Assembly (NCBI RefSeq): GCF_030818485.1
Contig: NZ_JAUTAJ010000003.1
Span: 176,008 to 240,007 of the forward strand
Direction: 5' to 3'
From: Pseudoroseomonas cervicalis
GTDB lineage: Bacteria; Pseudomonadota; Alphaproteobacteria; Acetobacterales; Acetobacteraceae
DNA length: 64,000 nt
This document shows, piece by piece, positions 44,649-53,591 of the stretch (its first letter is position 1; every line of letters starts with the position of its first letter). Both the position numbers and the translations under genes were made by a program. The notes below the pieces were generated by a model. That model was given only the letters and a program-made list of their open reading frames with translations. It ran no database searches and had not been told where the DNA came from.

Positions 44649-46232
44649 ATGCTTCGCCGTTCCTTCCTGGCCGGCACCGCCGCCGCCACGATGCTGCCCC
44701 GGCCCTCGCTCGCGCAGCCCGCCGCCGCGCGGGTGCTGAAATACGTGCCGCAGACCGACCTCACCGTCACCGACCCGGTGATGACCACGGCCTACATCAC
44801 CCGCACCCATGGGCTGATGATCTGGGACCAGCTCTACGCCCTCGATTCCGACCTGCGGGCGCAGCCGCAGATGGTGGAGGGCCACACGGTCGAGGAGGAT
44901 GGCAAGCGCTGGACCTTCCGCCTGCGCGAAGGCCTAGTCTTCCATGATGGCGAGCCGGTGCGCGGCCGCGACTGCATCGCCTCCATCCGCCGCTGGGCGC
45001 AGCGCGACGCGCTGGGCCAGGCGCTGCTGGCGCGCCTCGACGAGATGAGCGCGCCGGATGACCGCAGCTTCGTCATCCGCCTGAAGCGCCCCTATGGCGC
45101 CATGCTGGACACCCTGGCCAAGATCGGCCCCTCCGCCCTGTTCATCATGCCCGAGCGCCTGGCGGCCACCGAGGCGACGCGGCCGATCCCGGAGATCATC
45201 GGCTCCGGCCCCTTCCGCTGGAAGGCGGATGAGCGGGTGGTCGGCGCCCGCGTCGTCTATGAGAAATTCGACCGCTACCGCCCGCGCGAGGGCGGCGCCG
45301 TCTCCTGGGCCTCGGGGCCCAAGCAGGTGCAGTTCGACCGCGTCGAATGGCATGTCATGCCGGACCCGGCGACCGCCGCCGCGGCGCTGACCAATGGCGA
45401 GGTCGATTGGTGGGAGAACCCGCCCAACGACCTGCTGCCGGTGCTGGAGCGCAGCCGCAACATCGCGACGCAGCTGGGCACCCCGCTCGGCACCATCGGC
45501 ACCGGCATCTTCAACCATCTGCACGCGCCCTTCGACAAGGCGGCGGTGCGGCGGGTGGTGATGGAGGCGATGTCGCAGGAGGATTGCATGATGGCGGCGG
45601 CGGGCACCGACCCGCAGCTCCGCCGCAGCGGCGTCGGCCTCTTCACCCCCGGCACGCCGATGGCGAGCGAGGCCGATCTCGGCCCCATCACCAACCGTCG
45701 CGACATCGAGACGCTGAAGCGGGCCCTGGTCGAGGCCGGCTACAAGGGCGAGCGTGTGGTGCTGATGATCCCGACCGACCAGGCGGCGCTGGCCGGCATC
45801 GGCGAGGTCTGCCTCGACACGCTGCGGCGGCTGGGGATGAATGTGGAGCCGGCGGTGTCCGACTGGGGCACGCTGGTGCAGCGCCGCGCCAGCAAGGCGC
45901 CGCCCGACCAGGGCGGCTGGAACATCTTCAACACCACCTGGGCCGGGCTCGACATGATCAACCCGGTGGTCACCCAGGTGCTGCGCTGCAATGGCGAGCG
46001 CGGCTTCTTCGGCTGGCCCGACATCCCCCGCATCGAGGAGCTGCGCGACGCCTGGCTGGAGGCGCCCGACGTGCCGGCCCAGCAGCGCATCGCGGCCGAG
46101 CTGCAGAAGGTGGCGATGCAGGAAGTGCCCTTCATCCCGACCGGCCAGTATTTCTACAAGACCGCCTATCGCCGCAGCCTGACCCAGGTGCCGGACGGCA
46201 TGTTCGTCTTCTGGGGTATCCGCCGCGCCTGA
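44649..46232 (+). CDS. ABC transporter substrate-binding protein (family 5), orphan
   Basis: A 527-residue peptide/nickel-type binding protein with a Tat-like signal (LRRSFLAGTAAATMLPRPSL, AQPA). Landmarks: LTVTDPVMTTAYITRTHGLM, WTFRLREGLVFHDGEPVRGR, IIGSGPFRWKADERVVGARV and PFDKAAVRRVVMEAMSQEDC. No permease or ATPase gene is adjacent, so it must use a transporter elsewhere. The M20 amidohydrolase follows by 79 bases, suggesting uptake of an N-acyl amino acid or peptide that the hydrolase cleaves (inference). ATG 44649; GAGGAGACAGG lies upstream. Confidence 0.88.
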   Translation: MLRRSFLAGTAAATMLPRPSLAQPAAARVLKYVPQTDLTVTDPVMTTAYITRTHGLMIWDQLYALDSDLRAQPQMVEGHTVEEDGKRWTFRLREGLVFHDGEPVRGRDCIASIRRWAQRDALGQALLARLDEMSAPDDRSFVIRLKRPYGAMLDTLAKIGPSALFIMPERLAATEATRPIPEIIGSGPFRWKADERVVGARVVYEKFDRYRPREGGAVSWASGPKQVQFDRVEWHVMPDPATAAAALTNGEVDWWENPPNDLLPVLERSRNIATQLGTPLGTIGTGIFNHLHAPFDKAAVRRVVMEAMSQEDCMMAAAGTDPQLRRSGVGLFTPGTPMASEADLGPITNRRDIETLKRALVEAGYKGERVVLMIPTDQAALAGIGEVCLDTLRRLGMNVEPAVSDWGTLVQRRASKAPPDQGGWNIFNTTWAGLDMINPVVTQVLRCNGERGFFGWPDIPRIEELRDAWLEAPDVPAQQRIAAELQKVAMQEVPFIPTGQYFYKTAYRRSLTQVPDGMFVFWGIRRA

Positions 46233-46311
46233 ACCGCCCTTAACTGGCCGGCCAAGGACGCGAAGGGGGGCGGGCCCGCCCGCCCCCGCCCGACTGGAGA
46301 ATGCGAGACCG

Positions 46312-47475
46312 ATGAGCACCCTCGACCATATCCGCCGCTACCATGACGAGCTGACCGCGCTGCGCCAGGATCTGCACGCCCATCCGGAGCTGGGGCTGGA
46401 GGAGCACCGCACCGCCGCCATCGTCGCCGAGAAGCTGGAAAGCTGGGGCATCGAGGTGCATCGCGGCATCGGCCGCACCGGCGTCGTCGGCGTGGTGCGC
46501 GGCCGGCCGGGCAACCGCGCGGTCGGCCTGCGCGCCGATATGGACGCGCTGCCGATGCAGGAGATGACGGGGCTGCCCTATGCCTCGACCGTGTCGGGCA
46601 AGATGCATGCCTGCGGCCATGACGGCCACACCGCCATGCTGCTGGGCGCCGCCCGCTGCCTGGCGGAGACCCGCGATTTCGACGGCACCGTGAACCTGAT
46701 CTTCCAGCCCGGCGAGGAAGGGGTCGGCGGGGCGCTCGCCATGCTGGAGGACGGGCTGCTGGAGCGTTTCCCCTGCGACACGCTGTTCGGCATGCACAAC
46801 GCGACCGGCCTCGATGTCGGGCAATACGCCATCGGCGCGGGGCCCTTCATGGCCGGCGGCGCCTTCTTCGACATCACCGTGCACGGCAAGGGCTCGCATG
46901 GCGCGCGGCCGGAAGTCAGCATCGATCCGGTGCTGACCGCCTGCCATATCGCCGCCGCGCTGCAATCCATCGTCTCGCGCAACATCTCCCCGCGCGAGAC
47001 CGCGGTGGTCAGCGTCACCAAGGTGACCGGCGGCGACGCCTACAACGTCATCCCGCAAAGCGCGACGCTGTCCGGCACCGCCCGCTTCTTCAGCAAGGAG
47101 GTGGCGCAGCAGATCGAGGAAGGGCTGAAGCGCGTGGCCGAGGGCATCGCCGCCGGCTTCGGCGCCACGGCGGAGCTGGATTTCCGCCTGATCTTCGCGC
47201 CCACCATCAACGATCCGAGCGCCACCACCGCGCTGGCCGATGCCGCCGCCGAACTCGTGGGCGAGGACAAGGTGAACCGCAACCGCGAGCCGGTGATGGG
47301 CTCGGAGGATTTCTCCTTCATGCTGGAGAAGGTGCCCGGCGCCTATATCCATGTCGGCAACGGGCCGGGCGCCTCGGCGCACAACCCGCATTACAACTTC
47401 AATGACGAGGCCATCCCCTACGGCGCGGCGCTCTATGTGCAGGTGGCGCGGAAGGCGCTGGGGACCAAGGAGTAA
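46312..47475 (+). CDS. M20-family amidohydrolase (hippurate hydrolase type)
   Basis: A 387-residue zinc amidohydrolase. Seen: LRQDLHAHPELGLEEHRTAA, GLRADMDALPMQE (metal Asp), MHACGHDGHTAMLLGAARCL (metal His/Asp), IFQPGEEGVGGALAMLEDGL (catalytic Glu pair) and MGSEDFSFMLEKVPGAYIHV, the diagnostic C-terminal motif. The dimerisation domain sits at about 180-290. It cleaves amide bonds of N-acyl amino acids. Cytoplasmic, no signal peptide. It probably forms a transcription unit with the binding protein just upstream. Confidence 0.92.
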   Translation: MSTLDHIRRYHDELTALRQDLHAHPELGLEEHRTAAIVAEKLESWGIEVHRGIGRTGVVGVVRGRPGNRAVGLRADMDALPMQEMTGLPYASTVSGKMHACGHDGHTAMLLGAARCLAETRDFDGTVNLIFQPGEEGVGGALAMLEDGLLERFPCDTLFGMHNATGLDVGQYAIGAGPFMAGGAFFDITVHGKGSHGARPEVSIDPVLTACHIAAALQSIVSRNISPRETAVVSVTKVTGGDAYNVIPQSATLSGTARFFSKEVAQQIEEGLKRVAEGIAAGFGATAELDFRLIFAPTINDPSATTALADAAAELVGEDKVNRNREPVMGSEDFSFMLEKVPGAYIHVGNGPGASAHNPHYNFNDEAIPYGAALYVQVARKALGTKE

Positions 47476-47484
47476 TCAAAGGAT

Positions 47485-47531
47485 CCAGGGGCGCTGCCCC
47501 TGGACCCCGCCGGGGGGACAGGGTCCCCCGG
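47485..47531. repeat. Second copy of the modular stem-loop repeat
   Basis: CCAGGGGC-GCT-GCCCCTGG (47485-47503) is identical to the first module at 4911-4929, including its loop; CCGGGG(G)GAC...GTCCCCCGG (47510-47531) matches the third module there with a different loop. Again the block sits between convergent genes, right after a stop codon. Presumed transcription end element. Confidence 0.82.
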
Positions 47532-47544
47532 ACCCCGCCCTGCG

Positions 47545-48612
47545 TTACCGATGCAGCCCGGCCAGGCGCAGCGCGCGGCGCCAGGGGGAGACCTCCTGCG
47601 CCTCGCCCTGCGCATTCACCTCGAAGGCGCGGTCGCGCGGCGCCTCCAGGCCCCAGAATTCCAGGATGGCATGGGTGGAGGACAGGCCGACATCCAGCAG
47701 ATGCGGCCCGGCCTCGCCCAGCCGCGCCGCATCCAGCGGCACGCCATGCGCCAGCCCCGGCACCGCATGCGACTCCAGCGCCAGCCGGCCCGCCGCGTCG
47801 CGCCAGCGGCGGCGGGTGAACACCTCCTCCTGCGCCAGCTCATCCGGCTGGGTCGGATCCAGCCCGTGCAGCGCCGCCCATTGCTTCACCAGCTCATCGG
47901 CATTGCCCGGGGCCACCGTCTCATCCGCCAGCCCCTGCCAGACCGACAGCACCGGCCAGGCCCCGCGATGCGGCGAGGCCGCCCGCACCGCCGCCGCCCG
48001 CTCCTCCGCCGGGCGGCTGGCCGGGTGGAACATGGCGTCCAGCGCCTGGCCCGCGCTGCGCGCCGCGCCATAGGGCAGCCCGGCCAGCACCGCCCCGCCG
48101 GCGAACACCTCCGGATAGGCCGCCAGCATGGCGACACTCATGGCGCCCCCCGCCGACAGGCCGGTGATGTAGACGCGCCGCCGGTCCAGCGCGTGGCGCT
48201 GCAGCATCGCCTCCACCCCCTGCTGGATCGAGGCGACCTCGCCCGCGCCGCGCGTCACATCGGCCAGCTCGAACCAGTTGAAGCAGAGATGGCTGTTGTT
48301 CTCCCGCCGCTGCTCCGGCAGCAGCAGCGCGAAGCCCAGCCGCTCCGCCATGGCGGACCAGCCGCAGCCGCGCTCATAGCCGGCGGCATCCTGGGTGCAG
48401 CCATGCAGCGCCACCACCAGCGGCGCGCCCTGCGGCAGCCCGGCGGGGCGGTATTCCAGCAGGCGCAGCTGGCCGGGATTGCTGCCGAAATCCGTCAGCT
48501 CGGTCAGGTGGTCGGGCAGCGGGGGCAGCTCGGCCGCCTCGCCACCCATCAGCCGTGACCAGCGCTGGCGCAGCCGGATCATCTCGTCCAGCCCGTTCAG
48601 GATGTCAGCCAA
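47545..48612 (-). CDS. PHB depolymerase-family esterase
   Basis: A 355-residue alpha/beta hydrolase. Seen: LRLLEYRPAGLPQGAPLVVA, LHGCTQDAAGYERGCGWSAM (oxyanion region), the nucleophile lipase box GLSAGGAMSVAM, and C-terminal acid/His regions (SVWQGLADETVAPGN, VPGLAHGVPLD). Such enzymes hydrolyse polyhydroxybutyrate or feruloyl-type esters. TTG 48612 with GGAAAGG upstream is preferred because an earlier ATG (48645) falls inside a perfect inverted repeat; the start is uncertain. No clear signal peptide, pointing to intracellular use. Confidence 0.82.
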   Translation of the reverse strand: MADILNGLDEMIRLRQRWSRLMGGEAAELPPLPDHLTELTDFGSNPGQLRLLEYRPAGLPQGAPLVVALHGCTQDAAGYERGCGWSAMAERLGFALLLPEQRRENNSHLCFNWFELADVTRGAGEVASIQQGVEAMLQRHALDRRRVYITGLSAGGAMSVAMLAAYPEVFAGGAVLAGLPYGAARSAGQALDAMFHPASRPAEERAAAVRAASPHRGAWPVLSVWQGLADETVAPGNADELVKQWAALHGLDPTQPDELAQEEVFTRRRWRDAAGRLALESHAVPGLAHGVPLDAARLGEAGPHLLDVGLSSTHAILEFWGLEAPRDRAFEVNAQGEAQEVSPWRRALRLAGLHR

Positions 48613-48644
48613 GGCAGGCCCTTTCCATCGCGCAGACCATCTCA

Positions 48645-48680
48645 TGCTGCGCCGCAACATCATAACGCTGCGGCGCAGCA
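48645..48680. promoter_or_regulatory. Perfect 12-bp inverted repeat with PhaR-like core
   Basis: TGCTGCGCCGCA (48645-48656) and TGCGGCGCAGCA (48669-48680) are exact complements with a 12-base spacer, upstream of the PHB depolymerase-like gene. The right arm contains CTGCGGCGCAG (48668-48678), matching the CTGC-N3-GCAG core known for the PHB regulator PhaR. A PhaR-type operator is a reasonable reading; no PhaR gene is in the window. Confidence 0.45.
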
Positions 48681-48813
48681 AAGGTCACAGGGGATTTCGG
48701 GCGGCAGCCTTGCCCTCGGCGCGCATGGAGAAAAGGTAACCGCCGGGGGAGGGTTTGCAGCCCCCGCATCCTCGGATAGCAGGAAAGCCGGTTTCGGCAG
48801 GAGGAATGGCAGG

Positions 48814-49605
48814 ATGGATTTCGCTCAGCAGCTGCGCGGCAAGCGTGTCGTGGTCACCGGGGCCTGCGGCGTGATCGGCCGCTGGATCGTGCAGAGCTTC
48901 GCCGAGGCCGGCGCCATCCTCTGCCTGACCGACGCCAATGCCACGGCGCTCGAGGCGCTCGCCGCCGCGACCGCGCTGGGCGAGGGCGGCTTCGCCCAAC
49001 CCGCCGATCTGCGCGACGCCGCGGCGATCGAGGCGCTGGCGGAGCAGATCGGCACCCGCTGGGGCGCGGCCGATGTGCTGGTCAACAATGCCGGCATCTA
49101 CCCGAGCGGCTTCCTGCTCGACATCGACGCGGCCGAATGGGACCGCATCATGGACATCAATCTGCGCGCGCCCTTCATCCTGACCCGCGCCCTGGCGCGG
49201 CAGATGGTGGCGAAGGGCGTGAAGGGTAATGTGGTCAACATCTCCTCCGGCGCCTCGCGCAAGATGCGCCGCTCGGTCGCGCCCTATTGCGTCTCCAAGA
49301 CGGCGCTGGACCGGCTGACCAAGGGCTTCGCCATCGAGCTGGCCGAATACGGCATCCGCGTGAACGCGCTGGAGCCCGGCTTCGCTCCCGGCAGCAGCGC
49401 CAGCCCGCTGACCGACGCGCATGTCGCGACCACCACGGCCAATATCCCGCTCGGCCGCGGCACCTCGGCCGAGGACATCGCCAACGCCCTGTTCTACCTG
49501 GCGAGCCCGGCCGCCGCCTATGTCACCGGCGCCACGCTCAGCGTCGATGGCGGCAATTCCATCGGCAGCCTGGCGGTCTATCAGGACAAGAAGTCGGCGC
49601 TGTGA
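48814..49605 (+). CDS. Short-chain dehydrogenase/reductase
   Basis: A 263-residue classical SDR. The nucleotide-binding TGACGVIGRWIVQSF, the NNAG motif (DVLVNNAGIYPSGF), catalytic Ser in VNISSGASRK and YCVSK (Tyr-x-x-x-Lys) are all present, as is the C-terminal YVTGATLSVDGG. The substrate is not evident. ATG 48814 follows GGCAGGAGG; an alternative ATG sits at 48806 in another frame. Its stop overlaps the GTG of the deacetylase gene, so the two are coupled and may act in one pathway. Confidence 0.92.
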   Translation: MDFAQQLRGKRVVVTGACGVIGRWIVQSFAEAGAILCLTDANATALEALAAATALGEGGFAQPADLRDAAAIEALAEQIGTRWGAADVLVNNAGIYPSGFLLDIDAAEWDRIMDINLRAPFILTRALARQMVAKGVKGNVVNISSGASRKMRRSVAPYCVSKTALDRLTKGFAIELAEYGIRVNALEPGFAPGSSASPLTDAHVATTTANIPLGRGTSAEDIANALFYLASPAAAYVTGATLSVDGGNSIGSLAVYQDKKSAL

Positions 49606-50507
49606 GCACGCCCCTCTTCGCCCCCCGGCCGGATTATGTCTGGCCGGAGGGGAAGCGCAGCGCCTTCTGCTTCAGCGTCGATGTCGATTCGGACGCGCCC
49701 TATCTCTGGGGCCAGCGGCAGCCGGGCGATGCGCGTCGGCTGGGCCAGCTGGAGATCCGCCGCTTCGGCCTGCGCCAGGGCCTGCCGCGCATGCTCGACC
49801 TGCTGGACCGCTACGGCGTGCGCGGCAGCTTCTTCGTCCCCGGCGCGGTGGCCGAGGCCAATCCCGACCTGCTGCCCGGCCTGCTGGCGCGCGGCCATGA
49901 GATCGGCCTGCATGGCTGGTTCCACGAGATCGTCGGGCAGAGCAGCGAGGCCGAGTTCGCCGAGGCCCTCGACGCCTCGATCGCGCTGTTCCGGCGCCAG
50001 ACCGGCCAGCGCCCGCGCCTCTTCCGCTCCCCCGCCTGGGAGATGACCGAACCCATGCTGGCCGAGCTGCGCCGCCACGGCCTGTGGGACAGCTCGCTGA
50101 TGGGCTTCGACCACCCCTATGAGGTGGAAGGCGTGGTCGAGCTGCCGGTGCAATGGGCGCTGGACGACGCGGTCTTCTACAAATTCTCCGCCCTGCCGGC
50201 CGATCGCGGCGCGCCCTGGCCCTCGGGCCCCGTGCTGCAGAGCTGGCTGGAGGAATGGGAGGCGCTGCACCGCCTCGGCCAGATGATGATGCTGACGGTG
50301 CATGACTGGATTTCCGGCCGCGCCCAGCGCCTGGCGCTGCTGGAGAGGCTGCTGGCCCGCATCACCGCCGAGCCCGCCTGCTGGGTGGCGACCGCCGGGG
50401 AGATCGCCGCCTGGCATGCCGGTTCGGTCAATGCCGGGCGCTTCGCCGTGGCGGCCGAGATCCCGCCCCCGGTCGAGCCGCGCCGATTCGGCCGCGGCGC
50501 CGGCTGA
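49602..50507 (+). CDS. Polysaccharide deacetylase-family protein (HpPgdA-like)
   Basis: A 301-residue NodB-fold protein without signal peptide. Motif 1 is CFSVDVDSDAPYLWG, motif 2 the His pair region GHEIGLHGWFHE, and PRLFRSPAWEMTEPMLAELR follows; MMMLTVHDWISGRA gives the C-terminal His. The D-x-D-S-D start and cytoplasmic location resemble the HpPgdA subgroup, which includes cyclic imidases as well as peptidoglycan deacetylases. Start GTG 49602 overlaps the SDR stop. Substrate unknown; partnership with the SDR hints at small-molecule metabolism. Confidence 0.82.
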   Translation: MSTPLFAPRPDYVWPEGKRSAFCFSVDVDSDAPYLWGQRQPGDARRLGQLEIRRFGLRQGLPRMLDLLDRYGVRGSFFVPGAVAEANPDLLPGLLARGHEIGLHGWFHEIVGQSSEAEFAEALDASIALFRRQTGQRPRLFRSPAWEMTEPMLAELRRHGLWDSSLMGFDHPYEVEGVVELPVQWALDDAVFYKFSALPADRGAPWPSGPVLQSWLEEWEALHRLGQMMMLTVHDWISGRAQRLALLERLLARITAEPACWVATAGEIAAWHAGSVNAGRFAVAAEIPPPVEPRRFGRGAG

Positions 50508-50533
50508 AGCGCCAGCCTGGCCGGCGGGGACCC

Positions 50534-50557
50534 CCGGCCAGGCTTGAGCCTGGCCGG
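50534..50557. terminator. Stem-loop after the deacetylase gene
   Basis: CCGGCCAGGC/GCCTGGCCGG, a perfect 10-bp stem with a TTGA loop, lies 27 bases after the deacetylase stop. No T-run follows. The rest of the 237-base gap to the next gene (50508-50744) shows no convincing gene. Confidence 0.5.
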
Positions 50558-50744
50558 GCGGATCATGGCCACGGCATGAAAAACCCGCTGGGCGGCGCAG
50601 GAAGCACTGGCGCCCGGGCGGCCGGGCGGGACAATAAGCCCAAGCGGGAGGAAGGCGCCGCCCTCCTCCCCGCCCCCCCTGCTGGCGGCGCAGGGGCGGC
50701 GCCTGCTACCCTGCCGCAAGGTCGCGCCTCGAAAGCCTCGCCGC

Positions 50745-51767
50745 ATGCGGTTCACCCGTCGCCACGCCCTCTCCCTGCTGCCGGGCCTCGCCCTGCCCGT
50801 GCTGCTGCCGCCGGCGCTGCGCGCCCAGACCGCCCCGGCCCCGGCCGCCACCCCTTCGGGCGAGGGCGACCTGGTCTTCGTGCTGAATTCGGGGGAGGCC
50901 AATATCCTCGTCCTCGACGCCGCCACGCGGGAGGAAAAGCGCCGCATCCCGGTGCTGCGCGAGGTGCACCACCTGGCGCTGACGCCGGATGGCAGCACGC
51001 TGATGGTGGGCGATTCCGGCGCCAATGAGATGCTGTTCCTCAACCCGCTGACCGGCGAGCTGATCAGGCGGGAGGCGCTGTCCAACCCCTACCATCTCGG
51101 CTTCAGCCCGGATGGGCGCACCCTGGTCATCACCAGCCTGCGGCGCGACCAGGTGGACATCTATGGCTGGGACGGCGCGGCGCTGAGCCTGCGCAAGCGC
51201 CACTCCATGCCCGACATGCCGAGCCACCTAGCCTTCCGGCCGGACAACAAGGTCGTCTACGTCACCCTGCAGGGCAACGGGTTGCTGGCCGCGATCAGCC
51301 TGGAGACGCTGGAGCCGCTCTGGACGATGGAGATCGGGCCGGAGCCGGCGGGGGTGATCTGGCACAAGGACCGGCTGCTGGTCGGCATCATGGGCGGCGA
51401 CTATGTCGCGGTCGCCGACCCCGAGACCCAGAGCATCGAGCGCCGCATCACCATCGGCCGCGGCGCGCATGCGCTGTTCATGGGGCCGAAGAACGACATC
51501 ATCTACGCCACCAGCCGCGTCGACAGCCGCATCAGCCTGATCGACGCCAACACGCTGGAGGTGGTGCGCAGCCTGCGCGTGCCGGGCGGGCCGGATGATC
51601 TCAGCTTCGACCCGCAGGGCCGCATCTGGGCGACGCTGCGCTGGACCGGCCGTGTCGCGGTGGTCGAGCCGGAGAGCGGCAAGATCGAGGTGATCCGCAC
51701 CGGCCGCTCGCCGCACGGCATTCTCTACGCCGCCGCCGCCGCGCTGCGCGCGCCCGCCACCAACTGA
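50745..51767 (+). CDS. Exported beta-propeller (YncE-like) protein
   Basis: A 340-residue protein with a twin-arginine-like signal (RFTRRHALSLLPGLALPVLL) and seven-bladed propeller repeats: DLVFVLNSGEANILVLDAAT, HHLALTPDGSTLMVGDSGAN, YHLGFSPDGRTLVITSLRRD, SHLAFRPDNKVVYVTLQGNG and similar blades. YncE-type propellers occur in the periplasm and have DNA- or ligand-binding or cytochrome-like roles; no haem motif is seen. It begins a three-gene operon with a deacetylase and a fatty acid hydroxylase. Ribosome site weak. Confidence 0.82.
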   Translation: MRFTRRHALSLLPGLALPVLLPPALRAQTAPAPAATPSGEGDLVFVLNSGEANILVLDAATREEKRRIPVLREVHHLALTPDGSTLMVGDSGANEMLFLNPLTGELIRREALSNPYHLGFSPDGRTLVITSLRRDQVDIYGWDGAALSLRKRHSMPDMPSHLAFRPDNKVVYVTLQGNGLLAAISLETLEPLWTMEIGPEPAGVIWHKDRLLVGIMGGDYVAVADPETQSIERRITIGRGAHALFMGPKNDIIYATSRVDSRISLIDANTLEVVRSLRVPGGPDDLSFDPQGRIWATLRWTGRVAVVEPESGKIEVIRTGRSPHGILYAAAAALRAPATN

Positions 51768-51778
51768 GGCCGGTGGCC

Positions 51779-52573
51779 ATGTCCGGCACGCTCCTGAAGC
51801 GGCGGCGCCTGCTGGCCGGCGCGCTGGGCGCTGGCCTTGCCGGCCCGGCCGCCGGCGCCCTGGCGCAGCCCGCAGCACCCGCTGTCGGCCGCTGCCGCGC
51901 CGGCACGCTGTACCTGACCATCGACACGGGCTGGGGGCGGGAGGCGGAGCGCATCGCCGCGGCGCTGCGGGCGCGCGGCCTGCGCGCCACGCTCTTCGTC
52001 GCCAATGAGCCGGATTTCCGTGGCGGCACCACGCTGGACGAAGCCTGGGCCCCGTTCTGGCGCGCCCGCGCCGCCGAGGGCCATGCCTTCGCCAGCCACA
52101 CCTGGCGGCACTGGTATTTCGGCGCCGATCCCGGGGCGGGGCGGGTCCGCTACGCCTCCCGCCGCCGTGGCGAAGGCGCCGAGACGCTGGATGGCCCTGG
52201 CCTCTGCGCCGAGCTCGCCCGCCCGATCGAGGCGCTGCGCCGCATGGCGCCGGAGGCGCGGGTGCTGCCGCTATGGCGCGCGCCCGGTGGCCGCACCACG
52301 CCCAACGCGCTGCGCCTGGCGTCCGCCTGCGGGCTGCGCCACCAGGGCTGGACGGCGCGCGGTTTCCTGGGGGACGAGCTGGACAGTAGCGCCCATCCCA
52401 ATGCCGCGCTGCTGGCCCAGGCGCTGCGGCAGATCCGCGATGGCGAGGTGCTGATCATGCATTGGGGCGTGCGCAGCCGGCGCCAGCCCTTCGCCGAGGT
52501 GTTCGAGCCCCTGCTGGACGGGCTGCTGGAGCGTGGCTTCTGCTTCGCCACGCTCCCCGAGACCGGCATCTGA
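51779..52573 (+). CDS. Exported polysaccharide deacetylase-like protein
   Basis: A 264-residue protein with an N-terminal Arg-rich signal (LLKRRRLLAGALGAGLAGPA, ALAQPA) and a NodB-like domain: TLYLTIDTGWGREAERIAAA (motif 1, with Thr-Gly instead of the usual second metal Asp), GHAFASHTWRHWYFGAD (His pair), LPLWRAPGGRTTPNALRLAS, and VLIMHWGVRSRRQ. The missing second Asp in motif 1 makes metal binding uncertain. ATG 51779 has GAGG upstream; GTG 51773 is possible. It is 11 bases after the propeller gene. Confidence 0.8.
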   Translation: MSGTLLKRRRLLAGALGAGLAGPAAGALAQPAAPAVGRCRAGTLYLTIDTGWGREAERIAAALRARGLRATLFVANEPDFRGGTTLDEAWAPFWRARAAEGHAFASHTWRHWYFGADPGAGRVRYASRRRGEGAETLDGPGLCAELARPIEALRRMAPEARVLPLWRAPGGRTTPNALRLASACGLRHQGWTARGFLGDELDSSAHPNAALLAQALRQIRDGEVLIMHWGVRSRRQPFAEVFEPLLDGLLERGFCFATLPETGI

Positions 52574-52585
52574 GGAGAGAGGCGC

Positions 52586-53530
52586 ATGTGGAACGCGCTG
52601 CAGGATGGCTGGGACCAGGTGAATGGCTGGATCTTCGAGACGCTGGTCCAGCCGGCGCTGTTCTCGCTCGGCCTGATGGAATGGGCCGAGGACGCCTTCG
52701 AATGGATCGACTTCGCCCTGTTCGGCCTGCTGCAGGTGGTCATCATCTACCTGGTCTGCCGGCCGCTCGAGGCCTGGAAGCCGGTGGAGCCGCGCGAGGA
52801 CCGGCGCAGCATCCGCACCGATATTTTTTATACGTTGCTCACCAGGCTGGGCCTGCTGCCGCTGGTGGCCTTTATCCTCTTCGCCTCGGTGGAGGCGCGG
52901 CTCTCCGGCCTGGTGGCCGATAGCGGCTGGATCCCGCCGACGCTGGAGACGATGTTTCCAATCCTGCGCGAATGGCCGCTGCTGGCGCTCTGCGTCTACA
53001 TCGTGGTGCTGGATTTTGGCGAATACTGGCGGCACCGCTTCCAGCACATGTTCGGCTGGTGGTGGGCGCTGCATTCCATCCATCACGCGCAGCGGCAGAT
53101 GACCTTCTGGACCGATGACCGCAACCACATCATCGACGATGTGCTGGGCGCCATCTGGTTCGGCGCCATCGCGCTGGCGATCGGCGTGCCGCCGGGGCAT
53201 TTCCCGATCGTCGTGGTGGTGCTGCGGGTCGCCGAATCGCTGAGCCACGCCAATGTCCGCCTCTCCTTCGGCCGGGTGGGCGAGCGGCTCTTCGTCTCGC
53301 CGCGCTTCCACCGGCTGCATCATGGCGAGCTGGGCTCGGGCGAATCCGGCAAGAATTTCGCCGTGCTGCTGCCGGTCTGGGACTGGATCTTCGGCACCGC
53401 CGATTTCCGCCGCGACGTCTTCCCGCGCACCGGCGACCCGGAGCTGCCGGAGGCGATGGCGACCGGCGGCTGGCTGCGCCAGCAATGGATCGGCCTGCGC
53501 CGCATGGGGGCGGCGCTGGTCGGGCGCTGA
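52586..53530 (+). CDS. Sterol desaturase/fatty acid hydroxylase-family membrane protein
   Basis: A 314-residue membrane di-iron enzyme. His clusters are intact: HRFQH, HSIHHAQRQ and HRLHHGELG, with further ligand-like His in HIIDD. Hydrophobic segments include ALFGLLQVVIIYLVC, LLPLVAFILFASVE and WPLLALCVYIVVLDFGEYW. The family hydroxylates or desaturates fatty acids, sterols or carotenoids. It starts 12 bases after the deacetylase gene with a GGAGAGAGG site and ends the operon, so a role in modifying an envelope lipid is plausible (inference). Confidence 0.9.
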   Translation: MWNALQDGWDQVNGWIFETLVQPALFSLGLMEWAEDAFEWIDFALFGLLQVVIIYLVCRPLEAWKPVEPREDRRSIRTDIFYTLLTRLGLLPLVAFILFASVEARLSGLVADSGWIPPTLETMFPILREWPLLALCVYIVVLDFGEYWRHRFQHMFGWWWALHSIHHAQRQMTFWTDDRNHIIDDVLGAIWFGAIALAIGVPPGHFPIVVVVLRVAESLSHANVRLSFGRVGERLFVSPRFHRLHHGELGSGESGKNFAVLLPVWDWIFGTADFRRDVFPRTGDPELPEAMATGGWLRQQWIGLRRMGAALVGR

Positions 53531-53546
53531 ACCGGACATGAAAAAA

Positions 53547-53572
53547 GGGCCGCCCCTGGCCAGGGGCGGCCC
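53547..53572 (-). terminator. Intrinsic terminator of the 53592 gene
   Basis: A perfect 26-bp palindrome, GGGCCGCCCCTGG/CCAGGGGCGGCCC, is preceded on the plus strand by AAAAAA, giving a T6 tract after the hairpin when read from the minus strand. It therefore terminates the DUF6683-like gene and probably also stops the converging hydroxylase operon. Confidence 0.85.
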
Positions 53573-53591
53573 TGTCCGTCAGCGCAGGACC

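Noticed and set aside
50576..51028. 150-codon frame before and into the beta-propeller gene
   Set aside because: Low-complexity Pro/Ala/Gly sequence in a frame that overlaps the well-supported propeller gene; no ribosome site.
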